Shown here: positions 1 to 13,516 of the stretch, piece by piece
Layout: the number at the start of each line of letters is the position of its first letter
How positions within the stretch are numbered: position 1 is the first letter of the stretch
NCBI GenBank assembly: GCA_032622095.1
Contig: CP136063.1
Location: 270,189,426-270,253,425, forward strand
Origin: Siphonodentalium dalli
Lineage: Eukaryota > Mollusca > Scaphopoda > Gadilida > Siphonodentaliidae
Direction of reading: 5' to 3'
Length of the DNA: 64,000 nucleotides
Program-made: the position numbers and the translations under genes
The notes under the pieces: generated by a model
What the model saw: the letters and a program-made list of their open reading frames with translations, nothing else
Told to the model about the DNA's origin: nothing
Database searches by the model: none

Positions 1-3000
1 GCCTCGATATGCCCTACTGCCCACGGGCATCAAAACTTGTGTCCGCGCTTTCCCTGAGGAGTTACCGCCCATAAATAGAGACACCTCTATTTGATTTACT
101 ATGCTGTACTCTCGTATCATTCCAGATAACTGCATTTGGTTTTCATAGTCGTGTTGACCGTTGTCAGGTTAGTCCGAGAAATAAATTTGGACAGGGTCGG
201 ACATACATTTTGACGCTGGGGTGGGGGGCAAAATTTTCGAAAAAAAAAGTTTTGATTGACATTCATCTATTTAAGTATGTGGATTTCCTGAATCAAAAGA
301 AACCCATAACGGAAAGGATTTTTGAAATCCGAGAAGAAATGCAAGAGTTACGGGCCCTCAAAGTTTGCAATTTGGGCCCATGTGCTTGTCGTCACATTTC
401 CTCCGAAGATGTCGAACTTTGGATGTCATCTGATATCCCATTGCGTGGGGTCTGAAGAGAGCACGCGGTGTGCCAAATTTTGCCAGTTTTGGTTCAGTGT
501 TGTGGGTCAGGGGAGGGGCGGTCCGGGGTACCAATTTTTAATTCTTATCGGAATCAGATGAAACTTGGAATGTAACATCTACAACACCACCCGATCTAGA
601 CACTGAAATAATTTCGAAATTACATTAAAAACTGACACAGTTGCGGGCCTTCAAACTATGCATATTTGGGCCCACGTGCTTGTGTACACATCTCCTCCGA
701 AGATGTCGAACTTAGGATGTCATCTGATATCCCAGTGCGTGCGATCTGAAGTGAGCACGTGGTGTGCCGAATTTTGCCAGTGTCGGTTCAGTGTTGTGGG
801 TCAGGGGAGGGGTGGTTCGAGGTACCAAAATTTATTTCGTCATCGAATTATATGAAACTTGGAATATAACATCTACCATACACGGTGATCACAAAACTGA
901 AAACAGATCGTAAATCCGTTAACAAATGGCCGAGATTTGGGCTCTCAAAATTCGAATCTGGACCCGTATTCTTTCCAATAATCAAAATGTTGTCCGTCTC
1001 CGAATCAGACAAAATTTATAACAAACAATCTATGTGAGGAACTAATCACATTACTGAAAACAATTTTAAAATCCATTGGAAAATAACTGAGTTATGGTCC
1101 TGCAAACTTCGCATTTTGGGCCGGGTTTGACAATTTCCCAATCCCGTTATCCCATCTCGAGGTAGGGGTGGGGTCACTTACAAACACATAAGATAAACAC
1201 ACGCATGTTAAGAACAACATATAATTATCATACTTCGTGTTTCCGTCCCGAAAATGCGATTCTTTCAGATCATGATTTTCCCTATTATTATACTTCCATG
1301 GTGTAACCAAGGAAGTATATTGTTTTTGTACTGGTGCCGTTTTCCGTTTATTTGGAAATACTCAAAAAGTAATTGCACTAGAAACACGAAACCTGTAGTG
1401 AATATGTAGGCATCTGAGGTCTACTAAAAATAAAGGTATCCGCATGTCGGTCCAATGTTTCTTGGCGGAGTTATGGCCCTTTTACGATTATTTTTCACTA
1501 TTATTATTATTATACTCAACACTTTTGCAACGCCCAAATCTCTGAAAGTATTAGGATTAGAAAACTGAAGATTGGTAAGTATGTTGGGGTAAATTAGTTT
1601 TATGCCTTTGGCTCATAACGAATATTGTCCGCGATTACCCCGCGGAGTTATCTCCCTTTATATGAAAACATGTCATTTTATTATCTTGGAAATTATAAGG
1701 AGCAGAGCATCGAAAATTGGACCGCATGCACGCCTCGATATGCCCTACTGCCCACGGGCATCAAAACTTGTGTCCGCGCTTTTCCTGAGGAGTTACCGCC
1801 CATAAATAGAGACACCTCTATTTGATTTACTATGCTGTACTCTCGTATCATTCCAGATAACTGCATTTGGTTTTCATAGTCGTGTTGACCGTTGTCAGGT
1901 TAGTCCGAGAAATAAATTTGGACAGGGTCGGACATACATTTTGACGCTGGGGTGGGGGCAAAAATTTCGAAAAAAAAAGTTTTGATTGACATTCATCTAT
2001 TTAAGTATGTGGATTTCCTGAATCAAAAGAAACCCATAACGGAAAGGATTTTTGAAATCCGAGAAGAAATGCAAGAGTTACGGGCCCTCAAAGTTTGCAA
2101 TTTGGGCCCATGTGCTTGTCGTCACATCTCCTCCGAAGATATCGAACTTTGGATGTCATCTGATATCCCATTGCGTGGGGTCTGAAGAGAGTACGCGGTG
2201 TGCCAAATTTTGCCAGTTTTGGTTCAGTGTTGTGGGTCAGGGGAGGGGCGGTCCGGGGTACCAATTTTTAATTCTTATCGGAATCAGATGAAACTTGGAA
2301 TGTAACATCTACAACACCACCCGATCTAGACACCTAAATAATTTCGAAATTACATTAAAAACTGACACAGTTGCGGGCCTTCAAACTATGCATATTTGGG
2401 CCCACGTGCTTGTGTACACATCTCCTCCGAAGATGTCGAACTTAGGATGTCATCTGATATCCCAGTGCGTGCGATCTGAAGTGAGCACGTGGTGTGCCGA
2501 ATTTTGCCAGTGTCGGTTCAGTGTTGTGGGTCAGGGGAGGGGTGGTTCGAGGTACCAAAATTTATTTCGTTTTCGAATTATATGAAACTTGGAATATAAC
2601 ATCTACCATACACGGTGATCACAAAACTGAAAACAGATCGTAAATCCGTTAACAAATGGCCGAGATTTGGGCTCTCAAAATTCGAATCTGGACCCGTATT
2701 CTTTCCAATAATCAAAATGTTGTCCGTCTCCGAATCAGACAAAATTTATAACAAACAATCTATGTGAGGAACTAATCACAATACTGAAAACAATTTTAAA
2801 ATCCATTGGAAAATAACTGAGTTATGGTCCTGCAAACTTCGCATTTTGGGCCGGGTTTGACAATTTCCCAATCCCGTTATCCCATCTCGAGGTAGGGGTG
2901 GGGTCACTTACAAACACATAAGATAAACACACGCCTGTTAAGAACAACATATAATTATCATACTTCGTGTTTCCGTCCCGAAAATGCGATTCTTTCAGAT

Positions 3001-4056
3001 CATGATTTTCCCTATTATTATACTTCCATGGTGTAACCAAGGAAGTATATTGTTTTTGTACTGGTGCCGTTTTCCGTTTATTTGGAAATACTCAAAAAGT
3101 AATTGCACTAGAAACACGAAACCTGTAGTGAATATGTAGGCATCTGAGGTCTACTAAAAATAAAGGTATCCGCATGTCGGTCCAATGTTTCTTGGCGGAG
3201 TTATGGCCCTTTTACGATTATTTTTCACTATTATTATTATTATACTCAACACTTTTGCAACGCCCAAATCTCTGAAAGTATTAGGATTAGAAAACTGAAG
3301 ATTGGTAAGTATGTTGGGGTAAATTAGTTTTATGCCTTTGGCTCATAACGAATATTGTCCGCGATTACCCCGCGGAGTTATCTCCCTTTATATGAAAACA
3401 TGTCATTTTATTATCTCGGAAATTATAAGGAGCAGAGCATCGAAAATTGGACCGCATGCACGCCTCGATGTGCCCTACTGCCCACGGGCATCAAAACTTG
3501 TGTCCGCGCTTTCCCTGAGGAGTTACCGCCCATAAATAGAGACACCTCTATTTGATTTACTATGCTGTACTCTCGTATCATTCCAGATAACTGCATTTGG
3601 TTTTCATAGTCGTGTTGACCGTTGTCAGGTTAGTCCGAGAAATAAATTTGGACAGGGTCGGACATACATTTTGACGCTGGGGTGGGGGCAAACTTTTAGA
3701 AAACAAAAGTTTTGATTGACATTCATCTATTTAAGTATGTGGATTTCCTGAATCAAAAGAAACCCATAACGGAAAGGATTTTTGAAATCCGAGAATAAAT
3801 GCAAGAGTTACGGGCCCTCAAAGTTTGCAATTTGGGCCCATGTGCTTGTCGTCACATCTCCTCCGAAGATGTCGAACTTTGGATGTCATCTGATATCCCA
3901 CTGCGTGGGGTCTGAAGAGAGCACGCGGTGTGCCAAATTTTGCCAGTTTTGGTTCAGTGTTGTGGGTCAGGGGAGGGGCGGTCCGGGGTACCAATTTTAA
4001 TTCTTATCGGAATCAGATGAAACTTGGATGTAACATCTACAACACCACCCGATCTA
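1..4056. repeat. 1730-bp tandem repeat, about 2.35 copies
   Basis: The same sequence recurs with a 1730-bp offset: copy junctions near 1732 and 3462, with the third copy cut by the assembly gap. Copies differ by scattered substitutions and small indels, for example the G-run near 223 against 1953. Inside each unit a stretch of about 230 bp is duplicated at an offset of about 310 bp (339-590 and 638-870), sharing the block around 'ctccgaagatgtcgaact' and the block around 'gtgttgtgggtcaggggagg'. The unit also has several related 'gagtta..gccc/tccc' motifs (near 1470, 1637, 1790). Open frames of 60-96 codons recur in every copy but show no protein similarity I recognise, so I do not call genes. 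Confidence 0.95.
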
Positions 4057-4156
4057 NNNNNNNNNNNNNNNNNNNNNNNNNNNNNNNNNNNNNNNNNNNN
4101 NNNNNNNNNNNNNNNNNNNNNNNNNNNNNNNNNNNNNNNNNNNNNNNNNNNNNNNN
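4057..4156. other. Assembly gap (100 N)
   Basis: Exactly 100 undetermined bases, the usual placeholder for a gap of unknown size. It lies between two tandem arrays, so the true size of both arrays and the distance between them are unknown. Confidence 0.99.
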
Positions 4157-7100
4157 GTATGTAAGATAGATAACCTGTATGTAAGATAGATAACCTGTAT
4201 GTAAGATAGATAACCTGTATGTAAGATAGATAACCTGTATGTAAGATAGATAACCTGTATGTAAGATAGATAACCTGTATGTAAGATAGATAACCTGTAT
4301 GTAAAGATAGATAACCTGTATGTAAGATAGATAACCTGTATGTAAGATAGATAACCTGTATGTAAGATAGATAACCTGTATGTAAGATAGATAACCTGTA
4401 TGTAAGATAGATAACCTGTATGTAAGATAGATAACCTGTATGTAAGATAGATAACCTGTATGTAAGGATAGATAACCTGTATGTAAAGATAGATAACCTG
4501 TATGTAAGATAGATAACCTGTATGTAAAGATAGATAACCTGTATGTAAAGATAGATAACCTGTATGTAGAAGATAGATAACCTGTATGTAAAGATAGATA
4601 ACCTGTATGTAAAGATAGATAACCTGTATGTAAAGATAGATAACCTGTATGTAAAGATAGATAACATGTATGTAAGATAGATAACCTGTATTTAAGATAG
4701 ATAACATGTATGTAAGATAGATAACCTGTATTTAAGATAGATAACCTGTATGTAAGATAGATAACCTGTATGTAGAAGATAGATAACCTGTATGTAAAGA
4801 TAGATAACCTGTATGTAAGATAGATAACCTGTATGTAAGATAGATAACCTGCATGTAAGATAGATAACCTGTATGTAAAGATAGATAACCTGTATGTAAA
4901 GATAGATAACCTGTATGTAAGATAGATAACCTGTATGTAAAGATAGATAACCTGTATGTAAGATAGATAACCTGTATGTAAAGATAGATAACCTGTATGT
5001 AAAGATAGATAACCTGTATGTAAAGATAGATAACCTGTATGTAAAGATAGATAACCTGTATGTAAAGATAGATAACCTGTATGTAAAGATAGATAACCTG
5101 TATGTAAAGATAGATAACATGTATGTAAAGATAGATAACCTGTATGTAAGATAGATAACCTGTATGTAAAGATAGATAACCTGTATGTAAAGATAGATAA
5201 CCTGTATGTAAGATAGATAACCTGTATGTAAGATAGATAACCTGTATGTAAAGATAGATAACCTGTATGTAAAGATAGATAACCTGTATGTAAAGATAGA
5301 TAACCTGTATGTAAAGATAGATAACCTGTATGTAAAGATAGATAACCTGTATGTAAGATAGATAACCTGTATGTAAAGATAGATAACCTGTATGTAAGAT
5401 AGATAACCTGTATGTAAAGATAGATAACCTGTATGTAAAGATAGATAACCTGTATGTAAAGATAGATAACCTGTATGTAAGATAGATAACCTGTATGTAA
5501 AGATAGATAACCTGTATGTAAAGATAGATAACCTGTATGTAAAGATAGATAACCTGTATGTAAAGATAGATAACCTGTATGTAAAGATAGATAACCTGTA
5601 TGTAAAGATAGATAACCTGTATGTAAAGATAGATAACCTGTATGTAAAGATAGATAACCTGTATGTAAAGATAGATAACCTGTATGTAAAGATAGATAAC
5701 CTGTATGTAAAGATAGATAACATGTATGTAAAGATAGATAACCTGTATGTAAGATAGATAACCTGTATGTAAAGATAGATAACCTGTATGTAAAGATAGA
5801 TAACCTGTATGTAAGATAGATAACCTGTATGTAAGATAGATAACCTGTATGTAAAGATAGATAACCTGTATGTAAAGATAGATAACCTGTATGTAAAGAT
5901 AGATAACCTGTATGTAAAGATAGATAACCTGTATGTAAAGATAGATAACCTGTATGTAAGATAGATAACCTGTATGTAAAGATAGATAACCTGTATGTAA
6001 GATAGATAACCTGTATGTAAGATAGATAACCTGTATGTAAAGATAGATAACCTGTATGTAAAGATAGATAACCTGTATGTAAGATAGATAACCTGTATGT
6101 AAAGATAGATAACCTGTATGTAAAGATAGATAACCTGTATGTAAAGATAGATAACCTGTATGTAAAGATAGATAACCTGTATGTAGAAGATAGATAACCT
6201 GTATGTAAGATAGATAACCTGTATGTAAGATAGATAACCTGTATGTAAAGATAGATAACCTGTATGTAAAGATAGATAACCTGTATGTAAAGATAGATAA
6301 CCTGTATGTAAAGATAGATAACCTGTATGTAAAGATAGATAACCTGTATGTAAGATAGATAACCTGTATGTAAAGATAGATAACCTGTATGTAAGATAGA
6401 TAACCTGTATGTAAAGATAGATAACCTGTATGTAAAGATAGATAACCTGTATGTAAAGATAGATAACCTGTATGTAAAGATAGATAACCTGTATGTAAAG
6501 ATAGATAACCTGTATGTAAAGATAGATAACCTGTATGTAAAGATAGATAACCTGTATGTAAAGATAGATAACCTGTATGTAAGATAGATAACCTGTATGT
6601 AAAGATAGATAACCTGTATGTAAGATAGATAACCTGTATGTAAGATAGATAACCTGTATGTAAAGATAGATAACCTGTATGTAAAGATAGATAACCTGTA
6701 TGTAAAGATAGATAACCTGTATGTAAAGATAGATAACCTGTATGTAAAGATAGATAACCTGTATGTAAGATAGATAACCTGTATGTAAAGATAGATAACC
6801 TGTATGTAAGATAGATAACCTGTATGTAAAGATAGATATCCTGTATGTAAAGATAGATAACCTGTATGTAAGATAGATAACCTGTATGTAAAGATAGATA
6901 ACCAGTATGTAAAGATAGATAACCAGTATGTAAAGATAGATAACCAGTATGTAAAGATAGATAACCAGTATGTAAAGATAGATAACCTGTATGTAAAGAT
7001 AGATAACCTGTATGTAAAGATAGATAACCTGTATGTAAAGATAGATAACCTGTATGTAAGATAGATAACCTGTATGTAAAGATAGATAACCGGTATGTAA

Positions 7101-10100
7101 AGATAGATAACCTGTATGTAAAGATAGATAACCTGTATGTAAAGATAGATAACCTGTATGTAAAGATAGATAACCTGTATGTAAAGATAGATAACATGTA
7201 TGTAAAGATAGATAACCAGTATGTAAAGATAGATAACCTGTATGTAAAGATAGATAACCTGTATGTAAGATAGATAACCTGTATGTAAATATAGATAACC
7301 TGTATGTAAGATAGATAACCTGTATGTAAAGATAGATAACCTGTATGTAAAGATAGATAACCTGTATGTAAAGATAGATAACCTGTATGTAAAGATAGAT
7401 AACCTGTATGTAAAGATAGATAACCTGTATGTAAAGATAGATAACATGTATGTAAAGATAGATAACCAGTATGTAAAGATAGATAACCTGTATGTAAAGA
7501 TAGATAACCTGTATGTAAAGATAGATAACCTGTATGTAAAGATAGATAACCTGTATGTAAATATAGATAACCTGTATGTAAGATAGATAACCTGTATGTA
7601 AAGATAGATAACCTGTATGTAAAGATAGATAACCTGTATGTAAAGATAGATAACCTGTATGTAAAGATAGATAACCTGTATGTAAAGATAGATAACCTGT
7701 ATGTAAAGATAGATAACATGTATGTAAAGATAGATAACCAGTATGTAAAGATAGATAACCTGTATGTAAAGATAGATAACCTGTATGTAAAGATAGATAA
7801 CCTGTATGTAAAGATAGATAACCTGTATGTAAAGATAGATAACCTGTATGTAAAGATAGATAACCTGTATGTAAAGATAGATAACATGTATGTAAAGATA
7901 GATATCCAGTATGTAAAGATAGATAACCTGTATGTAAAGATAGATAACCTGTATGTAAAGATAGATAACCTGTATGTAAAGATAGATAACCTGTATGTAA
8001 AGATAGATAACCTGTATGTAAAGATAGATAACCTGTATGTAAAGATAGATAACCAGTATGTAAAGATAGATAACCTGTATGTAAAGATAGATAACCTGTA
8101 TGTAAAGATAGATAACCTGTATGTAAAGATAGATAACATGTATGTAAAGATAGATAACATGTATGTAAAGATAGATAACCTGTATGTAAAGATAGATAAC
8201 CTGTATGTAAAGATAGATAACATGTATGTAAAGATAGATAACCAGTATGTAAAGATAGATAACCTGTATGTAAAGATAGATAACCTGTATGTAAAGATAG
8301 ATAACCTGTATGTAAAGATAGATAACCTGTATGTAAAGATAGATAACCTGTATGTAAAGATAGATAACCTGTATGTAAAGATAGATAACATGTATGTAAA
8401 GATAGATAACCTGTATGTAAAGATAGATAACCTGTTTGTAAAGATAGATAACCTGTATGTAAAGATAGATAACCTGTATGTATAGATAGATAACCTGTAT
8501 GTAAAGATAGATAACCTGTATGTAAAGATAGATAACATGTATGTAAAGATAGATAACCTGTATGTAAAGATAGATAACCTGTATGTAAAGATAGATAACC
8601 TGTATGTAAAGATAGATAACCAGTATGTAAAGATAGATAACCTGTATGTAAGATAGATAACCAGTATGTAAAGATAGATAACCAGTATGTAAAGATAGAT
8701 AACCAGTATGTAAAGATAGATAACCAGTATGTAAAGATAGATAACCAGTATGTAAAGATAGATAACCAGTATGTAAAGATAGATAACCTGTATGTAAAGA
8801 TAGATAACCAGTATGTAAAGATAGATAACCTGTATGTAAGATAGATAACCTGTATGTAAAGATAGATAACCTGTATGTAAAGATAGATAACCAGTATGTA
8901 AAGATAGATAACCAGTATGTAAAGATAGATAACCTGTATGTAAGATAGATAACCTGTATGTAAAGATAGATAACCTGTATGTAAGATAGATAACCTGTAT
9001 GTAAAGATAGATAACCTGTATGTAAAGATAGATAACATGTATGTAAAGATAGATAACCTGTATGTAAAGATAGATAACCTGTATGTAAAGATAGATAACC
9101 TGTATGTAAAGATAGATAACCAGTATGTAAAGATAGATAACCTGTATGTAAGATAGATAACCAGTATGTAAAGATAGATAACCAGTATGTAAAGATAGAT
9201 AACCAGTATGTAAAGATAGATAACCAGTATGTAAAGATAGATAACCAGTATGTAAAGATAGATAACCAGTATGTAAAGATAGATAACCTGTATGTAAAGA
9301 TAGATAACCAGTATGTAAAGATAGATAACCTGTATGTAAGATAGATAACCAGTATGTAAAGATAGATAACCTGTATGTAAGATAGATAACCAGTATGTAA
9401 AGATAGATAACCTGTATGTAAAGATAGATAACCAGTATGTAAAGATAGATAACCAGTATGTAAAGATAGATAACCTGTATGTAAAGATAGATAACCAGTA
9501 TGTAAAGATAGATAACCTGTATGTAAAGATAGATAACCAGTATGTAAAGATAGATAACCAGTATGTAAAGATAGATAACCTGTATGTAAGATAGATAACC
9601 TGTATGTAAAGATAGATAACCTGTATGTAAAGATAGATAACCAGTATGTAAAGATAGATAACCTGTATGTAAAGATAGATAACCAGTATGTAAAGATAGA
9701 TAACCTGTATGTAAAGATAGATAACCTGTATGTAAAGATAGATAATATGTATGTAAAGATAGATAACCAGTATGTAAAGATAGATAACCTGTATGTAAAG
9801 ATAGATAACCTGTATGTAAAGATAGATAACCAGTATGTAAAGATAGATAACCTGTATGTAAAGATAGATAACCTGTATGTATAGATAGATAACCTGTATG
9901 TAAAGATAGATAACCTGTATGTAAAGATAGATAACCAGTATGTAAAGATAGATAACCTGCATGTAAAGATAGATAACCTGTATGTAAAGATAGATAACCT
10001 GTATGTAAAGATAGATAACCTGTATGTAAAGATAGATAACCAGTATGTAAAGATAGATAACCTGTATGTAAAGATAGATAACCTGTATGTAAAGATAGAT

Positions 10101-12186
10101 AACCTGTATGTAAAGATAGATAACCTGTATGTAAAGATAGATAACCTGTATGTAAAGATAGATAACCTGTATGTAAAGATAGATAACCTGTATGTAAGAT
10201 AGATAACATGTATGTAAAGATAGATAACCTGTATGTAAAGATAGATAACCTGTATGTAAAGATAGATAACCTGTATGTAAAGATAGATAACCTGTATGTA
10301 AAGATAGATAACCTGTATGTAAAGATAGATAACCTGTATGTAAGATAGATAACCTGTATGTAAAGATAGATAACCTGTATGTAAAGATAGATAACATGTA
10401 TGTAAAGATAGATAACCTGTATGTAAAGATAGATAACCTGTATGTAAAGATAGATAACCTGTATGTAAAGATAGATAACCTGTATGTAAAGATAGATAAC
10501 CGGTATGTAAAGATAGATAACATGTATGTAAAGATAGATAACCTGTATGTAAAGATAGATAACATGTGTGTAAAGATAGATAACCTGTATGTAAGATAGA
10601 TAACCTGTATGTAAAGATAGATAACCTGTATGTATAGATAGATAACCAGTATGTAAAGATAGATAACCTGTATGTAAAGATAGATAACCAGTATGTAAAG
10701 ATAGATAACCTGTATGTAAAGATAGATAACCTGTATGTAAAGATAGATAACCTGTATGTAAAGATAGATAACATGTATGTAAAGATAGATAACCTGTATG
10801 TAAAGATAGATAACCTGTATGTAAAGATAGATAACCTGTATGTAAAGATAGATAACCTGTATGTAAAGATAGATAACATGTATGTAAAGATAGATAACCA
10901 GTATGTAAAGATAGATAACCTGTATGTAAAGATAGATAACCTGTATGTAAAGATAGATAACCAGTATGTAAAGATAGATAACCTGTATGTAAAGATAGAT
11001 AACCTGTATGTAAAGATAGATAACATGTATGTAAAGATAGATAACCTGTATGTAAAGATAGATAACATGTGTGTAAAGATAGATAACCTGTATGTAAGAT
11101 AGATAACCTGTATGTAATGATAGATAACCTGTATGTAAAGATAGATAACCAGTATGTAAAGATAGATAACCTGTATGTAAAGATAGATAACATGTATGTA
11201 AAGATAGATAACCAGTATGTAAAGATAGATAACATGTATGTAAAGATAGATAACCTGTATGTAAAGATAGATAACCTGTATGTAAAGATAGATAACCAGT
11301 ATGTAAAGATAGATAACCAGTATGTAAAGATAGATAACCTGTATGTAAAGATAGATAACCAGTATGTAAAGATAGATAACATGTATGTAAAGATAGATAA
11401 CCTGTATGTAAAGATAGATAACCTGTATGTAAAGATAGATAACCTGTATGTAAAGATAGATAACCTGTATGTAAAGATAGATAACCTGTATGTAAAGATA
11501 GATAACCTGTATGTAAAGATAGATAACCTGTATGTAAAGATAGATAACCTGTATGTAAAGATAGATAACCTGTATGTAAAGATAGATAACCAGTATGTAA
11601 AGATAGATAACATGTATGTAAAGATAGATAACCTGTATGTAAAGATAGATAACATGTGTGTAAAGATAGATAACCTGTATGTAAGATAGATAACCTGTAT
11701 GTAAAGATAGATAACCTGTATGTAAAGATAGATAACCAGTATGTAAAGATAGATAACCTGTATGTAAAGATAGATAACCTGTATGTAAAGATAGATAACC
11801 TGTATGTAAAGATAGATAACCTGTATGTAAAGATAGATAACCTGTATGTAAAGATAGATAACCTGTATGTAAGATAGATAACCTGTATGTAAAGATAGAT
11901 AACCTGTATGTAAAGATAGATAACCTGTATGTAAAGATAGATAACCTGTATGTAAAGATAGATAACCTGTATGTAAAGATAGATAACCTGTATGTAAAGA
12001 TAGATAACCTGTATGTAAAGATAGATAACCTGTATGTAAGATAGATAACCTGTATGTAAAGATAGATAACCTGTATGTAAAGATAGATAACCTGTATGTA
12101 AAGATAGATAACCTGTATGTAAAGATAGATAACCTGTATGTAAAGATAGATAACCTGTATGTAAAGATAGATAACCTGTATGTATA
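4157..12186. repeat. 8-kb minisatellite, 20/21-bp unit with GATA motifs
   Basis: Uninterrupted array of roughly 380-390 units of GTATGTAAGATAGATAACCT (20 bp) or the same with one extra A after GTATGTAA (21 bp). The 20-bp form dominates next to the gap (4157-4470). The 21-bp form dominates from about 7.1 kb onward. Point variants (AACCAG, AACATG, GTGTGTAA, AAATATAG, GATATCC) mark subtypes that recur in blocks. Each unit contains AGATAGATAA. The minus strand has no stop in any frame of either unit length, so very long minus-strand open frames (up to 2723 codons) appear. They are low-complexity translations of the repeat and are not genes. Confidence 0.98.
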
Positions 12187-12242
12187 CCAGTGTGTATTCA
12201 TGCAACATAAAATACCCAAACTCGCTTGATTATATTATATGA

Positions 12243-12916
12243 CTATATATGATGAATATGACGCCAGTGTTGATAATAGTACTCACCAAAGTTGTATTTT
12301 TGATCCCAAAAATGTACGTCCAATCGCTCTTTGAACGTGCTGAGGTCCTTGGCTTCCACCACGGATTCCGATAGGTTATTCCACTGTTTAAATGTACTCA
12401 ATCCGATTCGATGGTCCCCATATCATCATATTCCAACAACAACAATTTGTTTTAAATGCCCTCTTATCAGAATCATTAATTGCCCACAAATAATGCAAAC
12501 CACAGTCAACTATAGTATAAAGTTGCCGAAAACCTGTTATTTATCAACATTTTGGTCATCGAAATTTTGCCGATTTGTCAAATACCTGACACAAAAGCAC
12601 CACGTGCTTTTAGAGTTATCCATCTTCATCCGCAATGTGGTCAGAGACATTCCTCTCGTCGACTGTTTACTGGGCCATTTAAAATTAAAATAATAGATTT
12701 CAAACATGGATATCTGATGACCCTTGAGCTTTGATGGGTGGGTTCCTCGACTCGAATCAAATATTTTTGACCCCCGAAGCCAAGGAAATAGTAATTTGCT
12801 AGCGTTATTTCGGATTGAGTACCCTTAAGAACGCGCTCTGAAGAAATATAGCAACACCTCTCTATTGCATATGTCAATTTGCATTTTAAATTGTTGACAC
12901 ATCGTCCTGTCATCTT
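12243..12916 (-). pseudogene. LINE reverse-transcriptase C-terminal relic, split by a MITE
   Basis: On the minus strand, 12387 down to 12243 encodes the peptide QWNNLSESVVEA, then FKERLD, and runs to a stop at 12243-12245. This matches the conserved end of many non-LTR retrotransposon ORF2 proteins (the 'WNsLPeeVVeA...FKnrLDk.W' region). The part upstream on the minus strand (about 12913 to 12829) encodes a basic stretch followed by CCYISSERVLK, the position where the family has its 'RkyfFsqRVv' motif. The two halves are separated by the 441-bp TTAA-flanked element at 12388-12828, and the reading frame of the two halves agrees across one TTAA. Upstream of about 12916 a stop codon and loss of similarity end the relic. 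The RT catalytic domain and endonuclease are absent, so this is a dead 5'-truncated copy. The clade is unresolved (jockey/CR1/RTE-like). Confidence 0.75.
12388..12828. mobile_element. TTAA-flanked MITE, family A, copy 1 (441 bp)
   Basis: The element is bounded by TTAA at 12388-12391 and 12825-12828. The ends are inverted repeats: ATGTACTCAATCCGA on the left, and the right end read in reverse is GGGTACTCAATCCGA. A diverged second copy lies at 58980-59490, also bounded by TTAA. TTAA duplication with short terminal inverted repeats is the signature of piggyBac-type non-autonomous elements. No transposase coding is present. It interrupts the LINE relic, which provides the pre-insertion context. 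Confidence 0.8.
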
Positions 12917-13300
12917 GTTTTCCTTTCAAGTAAACCACTGTTGTGGTATTATGGTATATGCTCGCTGCTTTGTTTTAGTGTGAATTTCAGTAGGATATTT
13001 ATTTCATCACCTCCATCAAGAGTATTTACAGAAGAGTATTATTTACAAAGTTTCGCTTTATGTACATGAATCTAACGGTGAAAATGTGATGTACATACAT
13101 GTATAGAAGGAACGCTGAGGAATATAGGATAATCTCGTACTGACATTCGATGACTTCATGTGGGTGCGAACAATCGTCTCCTCCCAATAGGAATGCCGAT
13201 AGTGCTTCACCGTTCAGAAAGGATACCTTAATAGTTGGAGTTATCATCTGAAGCCAAACAAATAAATGTTCTAATTCATAAACGCTCATAACTATGGCGA
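12917..13300. other. No recognised feature
   Basis: Single-copy-looking AT-rich sequence between the LINE relic and the 20-bp array. A minus-strand open frame at 13026-13334 runs into the array and resembles nothing I know. Confidence 0.5.
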
Positions 13301-13516
13301 AATTCATTGGACACATCCTTGATTCATTGAACACATCCTTGATTCATTGGACACATCCTTGATTCATTGGACACATCCTTGATTCATTGGACACATCCTT
13401 GATTCATTGGACACATCCTTGATTCATTGGACACATCCTTGATTCATTGGACACATCCTTGATTCAAACACGGCTTGAAATTCATTGGACACATCCTTGA
13501 TTAAAACACGGCTTGA
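13301..13516. repeat. 20-bp minisatellite, 8 units plus a duplicated edge
   Basis: Eight head-to-tail copies of GATTCATTGGACACATCCTT occupy 13301-13460, nearly identical (one has TTGAAC instead of TTGGAC). The last unit is followed by two copies of a longer segment that includes 'aacacggcttgaa' (13467 and 13505), so the right edge is itself duplicated. Confidence 0.95.

Noticed and set aside
4157-12186. CRISPR array
   Set aside because: There are no unique spacers between repeats; units are contiguous. The context is eukaryotic and no cas-like genes are present. The same applies to the 22-, 41- and 42-bp arrays.
4037-12219. Minus-strand open frames of up to 2723 codons
   Set aside because: They are translations of a stop-free 20/21-bp repeat. 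All three minus frames are open and they cross an assembly gap. No non-repetitive protein sequence is present.
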